A DNA stretch of 64,000 bases from the NCBI GenBank assembly GCA_965243095.1, contig OZ251530.1:1240001-1304000 (forward strand). Direction: 5' to 3'. Both the position numbers and the translations under genes were made by a program. The notes beneath the pieces were generated by a model that did no database searches, was not told the origin of the DNA, and worked only from the letters and a program-made list of their open reading frames with translations. The DNA is from VXYL01 sp965243095 (GTDB taxonomy: Bacteria; Pseudomonadota; Gammaproteobacteria; Pseudomonadales; Azotimanducaceae). Numbering within the stretch: position 1 is the stretch's first letter; every line of letters begins with the position of its first letter. This document shows, one piece after another, positions 8,890 to 17,920 of this stretch.

Positions 8890-10581
8890 ATGCTCCACTT
8901 CTTCGCAACGGCCCGCAAGTGGCTTGGTTCTTGGTCGGCGGCCGTGGCTGCCGTTCCTTCGGCTTCCGCGCGACAACGCAAGGTTTGTTTCGGGATTTTG
9001 CTCGCTGCGCTGTCCAGCGTCTTTCTTTTCGGTCACGAAGAAAGAGGTCTGCTCTATCGGCCGCATACGCACAACGACATCAGCGCGCAGACCATGGCGA
9101 TCGCCGCGAACCTAGCGGCGGAACATCGGTTTTTGCTGTTTTATACCCGCTACAAGAACGATGACGGCACCGTAGCCTACGAAGTCTACAATCGGTTTCC
9201 CTTGGGAACATATCTAGCCATCAGACTGATCTCCTTGCCTTTTGGCGACGATCCGACTGCCGAGCTGTGGGCAGCGCGGGTGCTCATGCTGCTGTTTTTC
9301 TCCGGCGCGGCCGTGTGTGCCCACTTGTCACTCTACCGCATCACCAAGCGTCCGGAGATCGCTTTGATCGCCACGTTGCTGACGTTCTCCTCATTCTACT
9401 TCCTGTACTACGCGGACTTCGTGGCCACGGAAATGGCCGGGTTGTTTGGGTTGATGATGACGTTCCATGCGTTGGTAAAGTTCAACGACCAAGGAACGCT
9501 TCGGCCGCTCTGCTGCAAAACGGCGTTGGCGGTCCTTTTGGATTGGCATGTGATGACGCTCGTGCTTATGTTTGTCGCCTTTGGCGTAGTGGCCGCGTTG
9601 TTCGAGCGTCGCCGCAATCGCCCCCCAATCGCCGTCGCGTTATGGCGCAATCGTCATTTGCGCTACGGAGCATTCGCGGCTTCCTTTTGCGCGGCGGTCA
9701 TGGCTTGTCAACTCGCGAACGAGTATGCCGCGTTGGACGGGCGCATCCCGTTCATGTCCTTGCCGACAATTGACTCCTATAAAGAAAGACTCGCCATCGA
9801 CGATGAATACATAGCGGCAGTGGCATGGGCACCTTTTTTGTCAGACCAATTCCAGCGGTTCAGCAGTCTCGCGCTGCCGTTTGTCGCGTTGCTGGAACTT
9901 GATGTCGTCTGGTTGAATTGGCACAGATGTTGTCACGGCGTCTGGCAACGTCATGACTACGGCGTGGCCTTTCTTGTGCTGTCGTGCCTTGCGGTGCTTT
10001 TCGGGATGGCTAGACATCGGCTGGCGGCAGCGGCATTGTTGACGAGCGGTTGGTGTTGGGCGTTGGTTGTTCGCGGGTCAAGCGCCTTCCACGACTTTGA
10101 GATTCTGTTTATGGTGGGTGCGCCGTTGGCGTTCTACACCGCGCTGGGAACATTGGTTCGTTTGTGTATTCCAAAGCCGTCGTATGTGTTGTTCGGTCTC
10201 GCGCTGGCCAGTGCCGGAGCGTTTGCTTTCTCCGCGTACGAAATGGCGAAAGTTGGCCACCTCACAGAGGATCTTCGTGGTGCTGTTGCCAGCGGGCACG
10301 AGTTCCACCGCGCCACGGTGTCGGATGTCACCTCGATCCGCAAACTAATGCCGGAAGGATCCAGTGTTTGTGTTTCGAACAGCTTGGGCCACAGCTACAC
10401 ACATAAGGAATCGGCGATCAAGTTCTTTTTCTCTAGGCGCGTCGTCACCATCGCAGCATGGTGCGGCGGTGGCGACGACGAGTATTTGATTGTCCGAGGA
10501 TTAGCGCCACTCGGAGAACGGCCGAACACGACGCTTCTCACGCCAGAGAATCAGTTGATCTTCCTTTACCGCAGACTCTGA
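8890..10581 (+). CDS. GT-C-like polytopic membrane protein, short form without C-terminal module
   Basis: A 563-residue integral membrane protein with about ten hydrophobic segments. It is paralogous to the genes at 12256, 15536 and 17917: all share an N-terminal loop of the form H-[ND]-D-I-S...AIAANL and then Y..YNRFPLG..L.I+L...PFGDD..A.L.AAR.L.L.FF. The loop after the first helix, with conserved acidic residues and a ~12-helix plan, resembles GT-C glycosyltransferases (ArnT/PMT type), but the DE/DD signature was not matched rigorously. It lacks the soluble C-terminal module of its paralogues. G+C looks clearly lower (about 50-60% in lines sampled) than its surroundings. The ATG at 8890 is used; a TTG at 8848 is an alternative. 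Confidence 0.75.
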   Translation: MLHFFATARKWLGSWSAAVAAVPSASARQRKVCFGILLAALSSVFLFGHEERGLLYRPHTHNDISAQTMAIAANLAAEHRFLLFYTRYKNDDGTVAYEVYNRFPLGTYLAIRLISLPFGDDPTAELWAARVLMLLFFSGAAVCAHLSLYRITKRPEIALIATLLTFSSFYFLYYADFVATEMAGLFGLMMTFHALVKFNDQGTLRPLCCKTALAVLLDWHVMTLVLMFVAFGVVAALFERRRNRPPIAVALWRNRHLRYGAFAASFCAAVMACQLANEYAALDGRIPFMSLPTIDSYKERLAIDDEYIAAVAWAPFLSDQFQRFSSLALPFVALLELDVVWLNWHRCCHGVWQRHDYGVAFLVLSCLAVLFGMARHRLAAAALLTSGWCWALVVRGSSAFHDFEILFMVGAPLAFYTALGTLVRLCIPKPSYVLFGLALASAGAFAFSAYEMAKVGHLTEDLRGAVASGHEFHRATVSDVTSIRKLMPEGSSVCVSNSLGHSYTHKESAIKFFFSRRVVTIAAWCGGGDDEYLIVRGLAPLGERPNTTLLTPENQLIFLYRRL

Positions 10582-10589
10582 CAGGAATC

Positions 10590-10706
10590 TCGCCCAAGAT
10601 CGCGGCAAGGCGTCGTCCAAGTGGTGGACGTTCCAAAAAGGGACTGTATCGCCCGCGGGTCGGCGCGTCCGCTTGGCGCTCGTAGGCGCCGCGCGCGACG
10701 GCCAAG
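10590..10706 (-). pseudogene. Relic of a C-terminal module from the GT-C-like family
   Basis: On the minus strand this stretch encodes WNVHHLDDALPRSW and, in another frame, a VARGAYER-like segment. These align with ARGVYER...WNVHYLDDALLYV of the gene at 12256 (DNA around 12945-13045). The copies differ by a small insertion in a T-run (CCCTTTTTGGAACG against CCAATGGGAC-type sequence), which breaks the frame. It lies between the inserted membrane gene, on the opposite strand, and the right copy of the duplicated sulfatase region. It is a scar of an earlier family member lost during rearrangement. Confidence 0.7.
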
Positions 10707-11177
10707 CCGCTGTGCGATAATCGCGCTGTCTATGGTCACACAAGCCCCGCGCAAACCATGAAGAAGAACGTGCTGTTCGTCACCGCCGACCAGTGGCGGG
10801 GCGAGTGCCTTTCCGCGCTGGGACACTTGGTGCGGACGCCGACCTTGGACGCTTTGGCCGCCGAAGGCACGTTGTTCCAGCGCAACTTCGCCAACACCGC
10901 GCCGTGCGGCCCGTCCCGGGCGAGCATCCACACCGGCATGTACCAGCAGAACCACCGCGTCATCGCCAACGGCACGCCGCTGGACGACCGCCACACCAAC
11001 TGGGCGCTTCAGGCGCGTCGCGCGGGCTACGAGCCGGCGCTGTTCGGCTACACGGACACCACGCGCAACACAGACGCAGGCGAGGTGTGGGACGGGGTGT
11101 TGCCTGGGTTGGACCCCATCGTGCTGCTCGGCAAGTCCATCTGGGCGCCGGATTCCTGGGTGGCGTGGCTGCGCGGA
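10707..11177 (+). repeat. Right copy of the ~470-bp duplication
   Basis: Counterpart of 8262-8731. It covers the short upstream region and the first ~140 codons of the intact sulfatase. Scattered substitutions separate the copies, for example ACCTTGGAC against AACTTGGAC and CCGTCCCGG against CAGTCCCGG, so the duplication is not recent. Confidence 0.85.
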
Positions 11178-12248
11178 AAGGGCTACCCGGTGCCGGACCA
11201 ACAGATGGATCTCTACACCGGCACTTCAGGAAACAGCGAGGCCGCCGCGGATTTGCCCGCGCCGTTGGCGGTTCCGGCGGAGCTGCACGACACGTGGTTT
11301 CTGGTGGATCAGGTGCTGGACTACATCAAGGATCGCGCCGGTTGGTGCGTGCATTTGTCGCTGCTGCGCCCCCATCCGCCGTGGGTCGCGCCCGCGCCCT
11401 ACAACCGCATGTATCCGCCGGCGGATTTGCCGCCGTTCACGCGCGCACCCACGGTGGAAGATGAGGCAGCGCGGCATCCGTACTTGGCCGCCGCGCTTGG
11501 CGAGAAGTACGCCAAAGCGCCCACGGACGAGCGGCGTTTGCGCCACATGCAGGCAGGCTACTTCGGCCTGATGACCGAGGTGGACCACAACCTGGGCCGC
11601 CTGTTCGATGCGTTGCGGGCTTCCGGAGAGTGGCAGAACACGTTGATCATCTTCACCTCCGACCACGGCGAGCAGATGGGCGACCACTGGCTCATCGGCA
11701 AGCTCGGCTACTTCGATCAATCCTTCGCCACGCCCCTGATCGTGTTAAACCCGGCGGCGCCCGAGGCGCACCGGGGCGCACGCCTCGCGGCGTTCACGGA
11801 AGGCGTGGACATCATGCCCACCATTCTCGATTGGCTGGGCTGCGACATCCCCGCGCAGTGCGACGGCGCATCGCTGCTGCCGGCCACACGGACGGGCTCG
11901 CTCGGCGCGGATTGGCGCCGCGAAGCGCACTGGGAGTTCGACTTCAGCCACGGCGCGACGGCAAAGGCGCTCGGCTTGCCAGCGCGGGATTGCAAGCTCA
12001 ACGTGGTGCGCGGGGAAACCTTCAAATACGTTCACTTCGGTGCCGCCAGCGCCCTGCCGCCCATCTACTTCGACCTAGCGGCCGACCCCTCGGAGACGAC
12101 CAATCTCGCCCAACATCGCGGCCAAGAAGTGGCCGAAGCCGCCGGCAAACTGCTCTCTTGGCGGATGGCGCACGAGGATCGCGCCCTCACCCACCAACTG
12201 GTGACAACCGGCGGATTCTTCGACCGCGAGCGCCCTCGCCGGAACTGA
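10758..12248 (+). CDS. FGly-dependent sulfatase / phosphonate monoester hydrolase family
   Basis: A 496-residue alkaline-phosphatase-superfamily hydrolase that cleaves sulfate (or phosphonate) esters. The N-terminus has the metal-binding TADQWRGECLS and the Cys-type activation motif CGPSRASIHTG (CxPxR), whose Cys must be oxidised to formylglycine by a maturase. The distal metal site is IIFTSDHGEQMGDH around residue 300, and the C-terminus ends with FDLAADPSETTNLA, typical of sulfatases. Full length for the family and no signal peptide, so probably cytoplasmic, like the phosphonate monoester hydrolase subgroup. The exact substrate is unknown. It converges with the minus-strand gene ending at 12256, leaving only 7 bases between the stops. 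Confidence 0.9.
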   Translation: MKKNVLFVTADQWRGECLSALGHLVRTPTLDALAAEGTLFQRNFANTAPCGPSRASIHTGMYQQNHRVIANGTPLDDRHTNWALQARRAGYEPALFGYTDTTRNTDAGEVWDGVLPGLDPIVLLGKSIWAPDSWVAWLRGKGYPVPDQQMDLYTGTSGNSEAAADLPAPLAVPAELHDTWFLVDQVLDYIKDRAGWCVHLSLLRPHPPWVAPAPYNRMYPPADLPPFTRAPTVEDEAARHPYLAAALGEKYAKAPTDERRLRHMQAGYFGLMTEVDHNLGRLFDALRASGEWQNTLIIFTSDHGEQMGDHWLIGKLGYFDQSFATPLIVLNPAAPEAHRGARLAAFTEGVDIMPTILDWLGCDIPAQCDGASLLPATRTGSLGADWRREAHWEFDFSHGATAKALGLPARDCKLNVVRGETFKYVHFGAASALPPIYFDLAADPSETTNLAQHRGQEVAEAAGKLLSWRMAHEDRALTHQLVTTGGFFDRERPRRN

Positions 12249-12255
12249 CGCTGGC

Positions 12256-14712
12256 CTAGCGTGTGGCGGGCGGCACCGGAAACTCCGTGCGCCACAACTC
12301 GCCGGCGGTTGCATCGTACTGGCCGGTTCGCACCTTGGCGGTCTCGTAGTCCGGCAGGCGCAGCCGCACGACGCACTTGCCGTCGAACAGTACGCCGCCA
12401 CGCTCGCGGAAGTGGAAGTCCCAATTGTCGAACGCCAAGCGGCGGCGGGACACGGGCAGGACGCCCGCGTCCACCGGCACCACATGCGCGAAGAAACGGG
12501 CCGCGGCATCGTCCTTGCCGCAGGGCGTCTTCAAATAGGCCACTTCGCGCCCACCGTCGGCCCGCGGCTGCAAGTGGATGTTCCACGCCGCGTACACGAC
12601 CGGTTCGCCGGCCGCGGTGCGCTGGTATTCGCGCCGCAAAGCGGCGAGCTCGTCGGGGCCGTGCAACCATAGTTCCCGAGGATACAAACGGCCTTCCCAA
12701 ACGATGGGGTTGCCACCGCGCCAAGCGACCTGTCCGGTGTGTATCGCGCCTATTGGGAAACGCGGTAGGAAAGCCGCCACGAAACAGCGTCCGTTGCGGG
12801 TCCAGTTGCGGTCCCGGCGAACAGACAGCTGGGCGAATCCCTCGCGGCGCGAGCGCTCCGGCAGGTCGTGCCAATCCACCGGATACACATGCAGGAAGAA
12901 TTTCGGCTCATCCTGTTTCTGGCAGAGGTCTCCTTCGCCAACGTAGAGCAAGGCGTCGTCCAAGTAGTGGACGTTCCAATGGGACTGTATCGCCGGCGGG
13001 TCGCCCTCGTCCGCAAGGCGCTCGTAGACGCCGCGAGCGGCGGCCAACTCGTTGCGATAGACATTCCATTCGTAGAGGAAGAGCACCCGGTTGCCGGGCG
13101 TGAGTGAGCGGCTTGCCGGCGAATTCGGTGCCGGCCCTTCCCGCTCGGAACGCGGAATGTTCGTGGCCAATACCAAATCCGGGGCCAATCCCGGCGCGGG
13201 CGACGGTTGGAACACCATGACGCTGCCGGTCAGATAGACCTGCGGACAGCAAGGATTCCATTCCAAGACGGCCCTTGGCACATACACCACCTTGCCTCGC
13301 GTGTGGCGGCGGATCTCTTCGACGTCCGCCAGCACCATCCGCTCCCATTGGCGGGTTGCGGGGTCTTCGGCCATCCGGCTCAGCAACCAGCTAGAGGCGA
13401 CGAACAACCCAAACGCGACCGCCACCGCCGCGCCGAGCCCCGCTTGCAGCAGCCGCGCCGCGCCGCGCCGCGCAACCGCCAACCCCTGCAACCGCGTCAA
13501 CGCCAGCGCGACCGCCACCAAGGGCGCGCCCACATGGAACATCGCCTCGAATTCGTGTTGTTCCACTTGGTCGCGCATAGGCAGCGCCCAGCCCATGCCG
13601 CACAGTGCAAGGCCGCTCCAAGCGGCTCGGTGGCGCGTGCCCGGCAAGCAGATCAGCAAGGCGGCGAGCGCCAGACAACCGCCGCCGACGCGGTGCCAAC
13701 GCCCGTGCAGCCACCCTTCGAGCGGCGCGGCAAGCGCCCACGGCAAGGCCGCTTCTCCAATGCGGCGTAGCTGCTCTTGGATCGCCGCCGCCCAGCCAGT
13801 GCCGTCCAGCGCCGTCACACCCGAACGGCGCAACATGGACTCCAGCGACGGCAGCTCGGCGAACGGCGTGGTGCCTCCCAACAGGTGGTGTTCGCGCCCA
13901 AGGTTGAACAGGAGCATCGCCAACCCCGTCACCACCGCGACGGCGCCCAGCAACACCCAATCGCGACACCTGCGCCAATCGCGCGCGTAGATGGCCTGCG
14001 GCAGCGCCACCAAGAGCAAGGGCAGCAGCAACCCGTACACATGCCAATCCAACAACAACGCCGCGCCTGTTTTTACGCACAGTTGGCCAATCCGGGTGCG
14101 TTGCACCGGCCTGCGTCCCCCTTGCAAATACACCGCCACGCCGTGGAAGGCGAGGAGCACCGAGAACAAACCCATCGCCGCTTCCGGGGTGACGGCGTCG
14201 CTGTAGTAGATGAGCGGATACGACGAGAACGCCAGCAAAGTGGCCGCCAGCGCGGTTCCCGCGCTCCCGGGCCAGCGTCCGCGCACCGCCGCGCCGCTCG
14301 TCAACAGGCGGAGCGAGAGGTACGCCAACACCATCGCGGCGGCGAAGAAGGCCAACACGAGCACACGCCCCGCATAAAGGCGCGCCGACAAGCCATCGCC
14401 AACAGGCAAGCCAACCAGCTTGATCAGCACATCGCCCAAAAGGGGGAATCGGTGGTACGCCTCGTAGGTCAACTCGCCATCGGCGTTGAAGCGCCGGCGG
14501 AGAAACTGCGCAAACCCGTGTTTCGATGACAGGTTCGCGGCGATGGCCAAATGATCGGCGGAAATGTCGTCGTGTTCGGTGTTTCGGTAGAACTGGCCGC
14601 GGTCGTAGCCGGGGAAGACGAAGACGGTGGCCAGGGCGACGATGATGAGCCCGATAGGCACCGTGCGTTGGAGTTTGCTTGCTTGCCTCCTTGCCGCGCC
14701 TTGAAGATTCAC
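12256..14712 (-). CDS. GT-C-like membrane protein with two C-terminal modules
   Basis: 818 residues. Residues ~15-510 form a polytopic membrane domain with the family loop HDDISADHLAIAANL and the downstream NADGELTYEAYHRFPLLG. The soluble C-terminus holds two copies of a module of about 125 residues: 'WN[VI]H..., FF.HV.PVD...LP...RR, F.NWDF/RNW, G+C.V..LP.., TGQ'. Module 1 is around 12670-13070 and module 2 around 12259-12660. Each has two Cys, one near its start and one in DG+C. The GTG at 14712 is preferred because the upstream DUF1499 gene ends at 14715; an open frame reaching further upstream would overlap it. Last gene of the operon. A role in glycan or lipid-linked sugar transfer is inference. 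Confidence 0.75.
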   Translation of the reverse strand: MNLQGAARRQASKLQRTVPIGLIIVALATVFVFPGYDRGQFYRNTEHDDISADHLAIAANLSSKHGFAQFLRRRFNADGELTYEAYHRFPLLGDVLIKLVGLPVGDGLSARLYAGRVLVLAFFAAAMVLAYLSLRLLTSGAAVRGRWPGSAGTALAATLLAFSSYPLIYYSDAVTPEAAMGLFSVLLAFHGVAVYLQGGRRPVQRTRIGQLCVKTGAALLLDWHVYGLLLPLLLVALPQAIYARDWRRCRDWVLLGAVAVVTGLAMLLFNLGREHHLLGGTTPFAELPSLESMLRRSGVTALDGTGWAAAIQEQLRRIGEAALPWALAAPLEGWLHGRWHRVGGGCLALAALLICLPGTRHRAAWSGLALCGMGWALPMRDQVEQHEFEAMFHVGAPLVAVALALTRLQGLAVARRGAARLLQAGLGAAVAVAFGLFVASSWLLSRMAEDPATRQWERMVLADVEEIRRHTRGKVVYVPRAVLEWNPCCPQVYLTGSVMVFQPSPAPGLAPDLVLATNIPRSEREGPAPNSPASRSLTPGNRVLFLYEWNVYRNELAAARGVYERLADEGDPPAIQSHWNVHYLDDALLYVGEGDLCQKQDEPKFFLHVYPVDWHDLPERSRREGFAQLSVRRDRNWTRNGRCFVAAFLPRFPIGAIHTGQVAWRGGNPIVWEGRLYPRELWLHGPDELAALRREYQRTAAGEPVVYAAWNIHLQPRADGGREVAYLKTPCGKDDAAARFFAHVVPVDAGVLPVSRRRLAFDNWDFHFRERGGVLFDGKCVVRLRLPDYETAKVRTGQYDATAGELWRTEFPVPPATR

Positions 14713-14714
14713 AC

Positions 14715-15455
14715 TCAAGGAATTGCGAGCGCTCCGAATCGCTCGATGAACCGTTCGATGCGTGCGGCGTTCGCGCCGAGGTCGCTGCCGCCCACCCGCG
14801 AGACGGAACGCACATCCACCAGCGAGCCGCCGTTGGCGTCGGCGCGGATGCGAATCGCCACGTCGTCCTTGAAGCCGAACCAGAACGTGGTGTCGGTGGC
14901 TTCCACGAGACCCGCGCTCGGGTCTTCGTTCACTATGAGCCAACCTAGCTCCTCCGCCACCCGCACGGCACGGTCGAAACTCTCGCTGGGCGCAAGCTGG
15001 GTGTGCAAAGTGTCTAGCTGCGGATAGCCGGCCGCCTGCACTTCCGCCACCGCCTCGTCATAGGCGAGCGGATTCGCGTCTTCGCCGCGCAGCGCCACCA
15101 CGGCGAAGAACTCAGGCGGATCCTCGCGATCCGTGGAGACCTGGTGCAGGAACGGCGCCGTTGTCGCCAGCCGATATTGCCAACCGAGCAACGCCAACAC
15201 CAACGCGGAACCGGCCAGCCCCATGCCGATGGGCAGCGCGGCCGCGCGGCGACCGGTGCGCAACGCGAACACAAGCACGACGATGCCGATCACCAGCACC
15301 GCGGCGGCGGCGAACGCCGCCGTGAACACGAACTGGAAGCCGGTCTGGAAACCCCACGCCTCGAACCGCGTACCCAACGCGCCCGCCAGCATCAGCGCCG
15401 GGGCGAGCAGCCCCACGATCAACACCGCCCGCGGCAGCAACTCCTTGCCGGCCAT
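14715..15455 (-). CDS. DUF1499 family protein with N-terminal membrane segments
   Basis: 246 residues. Residues ~1-110 hold three or four hydrophobic helices. The remainder is a DUF1499 domain with the recognisable run YPQLDTLHTQLAPSE, VAEELGWLIVNEDPS, IEATDTTFWFGFKDDVAIRI and VDVRSVSRVGGSDLGANA. DUF1499 proteins occur in the bacterial envelope and have no assigned reaction. The ATG at 15455 has AGGAGGAG about 10 bases upstream. The stop is 2 bases from the GTG of the next membrane protein, so the two are co-transcribed, and it is flanked on both sides by GT-C-like paralogues. Confidence 0.88.
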   Translation of the reverse strand: MAGKELLPRAVLIVGLLAPALMLAGALGTRFEAWGFQTGFQFVFTAAFAAAAVLVIGIVVLVFALRTGRRAAALPIGMGLAGSALVLALLGWQYRLATTAPFLHQVSTDREDPPEFFAVVALRGEDANPLAYDEAVAEVQAAGYPQLDTLHTQLAPSESFDRAVRVAEELGWLIVNEDPSAGLVEATDTTFWFGFKDDVAIRIRADANGGSLVDVRSVSRVGGSDLGANAARIERFIERFGALAIP

Positions 15456-15535
15456 GCCTACCGCTCCTCCTACTGGCAACGTGCGCCGCTGGCGCTTTGC
15501 GAAGCGGCAAGGATGGGCGTTTGCCGCGCTGCTTG

Positions 15536-17920
15536 TCAATTGGCCCGCACCGGGAACTCCACGCTCCACAACACGCCCGCGGTGGGGTCGTATTGACCCG
15601 TGCGGACGCTGGCGACGTCGTAGTCCGGTAGGCGTGCGCGCACTACGCACATGCCGTCGAACGACTCGCCGCTGTCTTCCATGCGGAAGTCCAGATTGTG
15701 AAAACCGGCGCGGCGACGCCCGCGCGGCAAGTCGCGCATTTTGACCGGTGTGACGTGCAGGAAGAACAGAGCGTCCGCCTGCGCCGCGGTACACGGATCG
15801 CGAACGTATATGAGCGCCTTGCCATCCAAATGCACGTTGAAGTCGCTCTGCGCCGTCGGTTCGCGCCCACGCGCCCAGTGCGCCGCCCGGCGCAGCGCCT
15901 CGGTGCGCAAACCGGTGTCGAATCGCGTCTGCCATGCCAAGGCGCCGTCTTGGTCGAAGCGCCCGACGCGCAAGCCGCCCAGCGGGTACTCGGGCAGCGG
16001 TATTTTCACCATGCACTTGCCGTCGAACCGTACGCCACCACGCTCGAGGAAGCCGAAGTCCAAGTTGTCGACGTGCAGATGGCGGCGGGACGCGGGAAGG
16101 TCTTGCGCATCCACCGGCGCGGCATGCACGAGGAATCGGCCCCGCGCGTCATTGACACCGCAAGGCGTTTTCAGCAGGGCGAGTTCCCCACCGCCGCCGG
16201 CACCGCCGAGCAGGTGGATGGCCCACGGCGTATCCGCTATCGGCTCGGTCGCGGCGATGCGCTGGTATTCGCTCCGGCGCGCCGCGGCGATCGCATCCAG
16301 CGCCCCCGGCGAGCGATACAAGAACACGAAGCGGTGGGAAGGCGTGAGCAGCAAGTCGCTCTCCACGCGCTCCAAGCTCAGCACGAAGTCCGCTTCGTGG
16401 CCTTGCGCGGGCAGTTGATCCGGGTGCTGCAACACGCTGCCGGAGAGGTAGTACCAGAACTTGCGCCGGATCAACGTCAAGTAGAGCGTGGCCTCCGGTG
16501 CCGCGGCGACCAGTACCTCGCTGCCGCGGGCGTGTTCGCGGATGGTCTCGAACTCGGCGAACAGCGTCTGTTGGCGTTCTTTCGCTTCGGAGCCCCAACC
16601 CACCTCGGCCATGCGCTTGGCGGAAAGTGCGAATGTGATCGCCGCGCCGATCGTCAAGCCAACAACCCAGCGCGGCCCCCAGGATCCCAGGCGACGCACC
16701 CCCAGCAACAGCAACGCGAAGAAGATCAGCGGCAGGCCAATGTTGGCCAGCGCCTCGAAATCGTGGTCGAGGGTCGCCGTTTCATAGCGCATCGGCAGCG
16801 ACCAGCAGACGCCGGCCAACGGCAAGACCGCCAGCAACAAACGCCGGCGCGGGCAGAGCAGGATCCCCAAGCCGCAGATCGCGACAACCGTCACGCCCAC
16901 GGACGCGAGGCGCGGCTGCGCCCAAGCCGGATCCAAAGGATGGTTGACCCAAATCGGCGGCAAGCCCGGCAGCGCGTAGGGCAGCGCCATCGCGCCTACA
17001 CGGTGGAACTGCCAGCGATAAAAGTCCGTCGACAGCAACGGTTCCGCGGCATTGCCGGCAAGGCCGGTGCGGCCCAAGGCGGAGCGCGCCGATGGCAGCT
17101 CGGCAAACGACTTCTCGCCGTAGTACGCCGAGTGTTCGGCGAGCAGGTTGTAGCCCAGCACCGCGCTGCCAAACAGCAGCGCAACCGCCGCCAAGAGCGC
17201 GTACTGGCTGCGGCACACGCGCTTCGCCACCGCAATCGCCCGCGCCTCCCGCCGCCACGCCGCCATCGCCGTGGCCGCCACGCCGAGGGCGAGGAACGCC
17301 GCCAATAATCCGTACACCTGCCAAGCGAGCAGGAGCGCCGCGCACACCTTGAGCAACAACTGCGCGAAACGCCGCTTCGGCGCCGCATCGCGGTCCCAGA
17401 ACAGCACCATGCCGTGGAACACCAGCAGCAAGGCGAACAGCACGGTGCTGCCTTCGCTGGCGATGGCGTCCGCGTAGCCGAGCGTATAACACGAGGAAAA
17501 CGCCAGCAGCGTGGCGCCGCTCGCCACCCAGCGATCGCCGGTGAGGCGCGCCAACGAGAGATAGGCCAGCACCGCCGCCGCGGCGAACAAGCCGAGCATG
17601 AGCATCCGCGCCGCGAAGATGCGCGCCGACATGTCTTCGGCGAATGGCCAGACGGCCAGTTTGATGAGCACGAAGACGCCGATGGGCCGGCGGTTGTAGG
17701 CGTTGTACTGCAGCCGGCCGTCTTCCCCGCGGCGCACGCGGACAAACCGAAAGGGCTTGGCGAAGAGGCTCTCGGCCAAGGCCAAATCCTGCACCGAAAT
17801 CCAGTCGTGAACCCAAGGCCGGTAGAAGTGCCCGCGGTCGCCGCCGAACGCGAACACCGTACACAGGCCCAGCAGCAAGACCAAGAGCGGCCAAGATACC
17901 CGGCGGCGAACTTCAGTCAT
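15536..17920 (-). CDS. GT-C-like membrane protein with two C-terminal modules (divergent member)
   Basis: 794 residues. The start MTEVRRRVSWPLLVLL overlaps the previous stop (ATGA at 17917-17920). The membrane domain carries the divergent loop HDWISVQDLALAESL and YNAYNRRPIGVFVLIKL. The C-terminus has two modules: WAIHLL...LKTPC...HAAPVDAQDLPASRRHLHVDN, and FNVHL...VRDPC...FFLHVTPVKMRDLPRGRRRAGFHNLDF, ending LPDYDVASVRTGQYDPTAGVLW. The second module of this protein and the second module of the 12256 protein share the ending TGQYDATAGELW / TGQYDPTAGVLW, so these terminal modules look orthologous to each other. The biochemical role is unknown. Confidence 0.75.
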   Translation of the reverse strand: MTEVRRRVSWPLLVLLLGLCTVFAFGGDRGHFYRPWVHDWISVQDLALAESLFAKPFRFVRVRRGEDGRLQYNAYNRRPIGVFVLIKLAVWPFAEDMSARIFAARMLMLGLFAAAAVLAYLSLARLTGDRWVASGATLLAFSSCYTLGYADAIASEGSTVLFALLLVFHGMVLFWDRDAAPKRRFAQLLLKVCAALLLAWQVYGLLAAFLALGVAATAMAAWRREARAIAVAKRVCRSQYALLAAVALLFGSAVLGYNLLAEHSAYYGEKSFAELPSARSALGRTGLAGNAAEPLLSTDFYRWQFHRVGAMALPYALPGLPPIWVNHPLDPAWAQPRLASVGVTVVAICGLGILLCPRRRLLLAVLPLAGVCWSLPMRYETATLDHDFEALANIGLPLIFFALLLLGVRRLGSWGPRWVVGLTIGAAITFALSAKRMAEVGWGSEAKERQQTLFAEFETIREHARGSEVLVAAAPEATLYLTLIRRKFWYYLSGSVLQHPDQLPAQGHEADFVLSLERVESDLLLTPSHRFVFLYRSPGALDAIAAARRSEYQRIAATEPIADTPWAIHLLGGAGGGGELALLKTPCGVNDARGRFLVHAAPVDAQDLPASRRHLHVDNLDFGFLERGGVRFDGKCMVKIPLPEYPLGGLRVGRFDQDGALAWQTRFDTGLRTEALRRAAHWARGREPTAQSDFNVHLDGKALIYVRDPCTAAQADALFFLHVTPVKMRDLPRGRRRAGFHNLDFRMEDSGESFDGMCVVRARLPDYDVASVRTGQYDPTAGVLWSVEFPVRAN

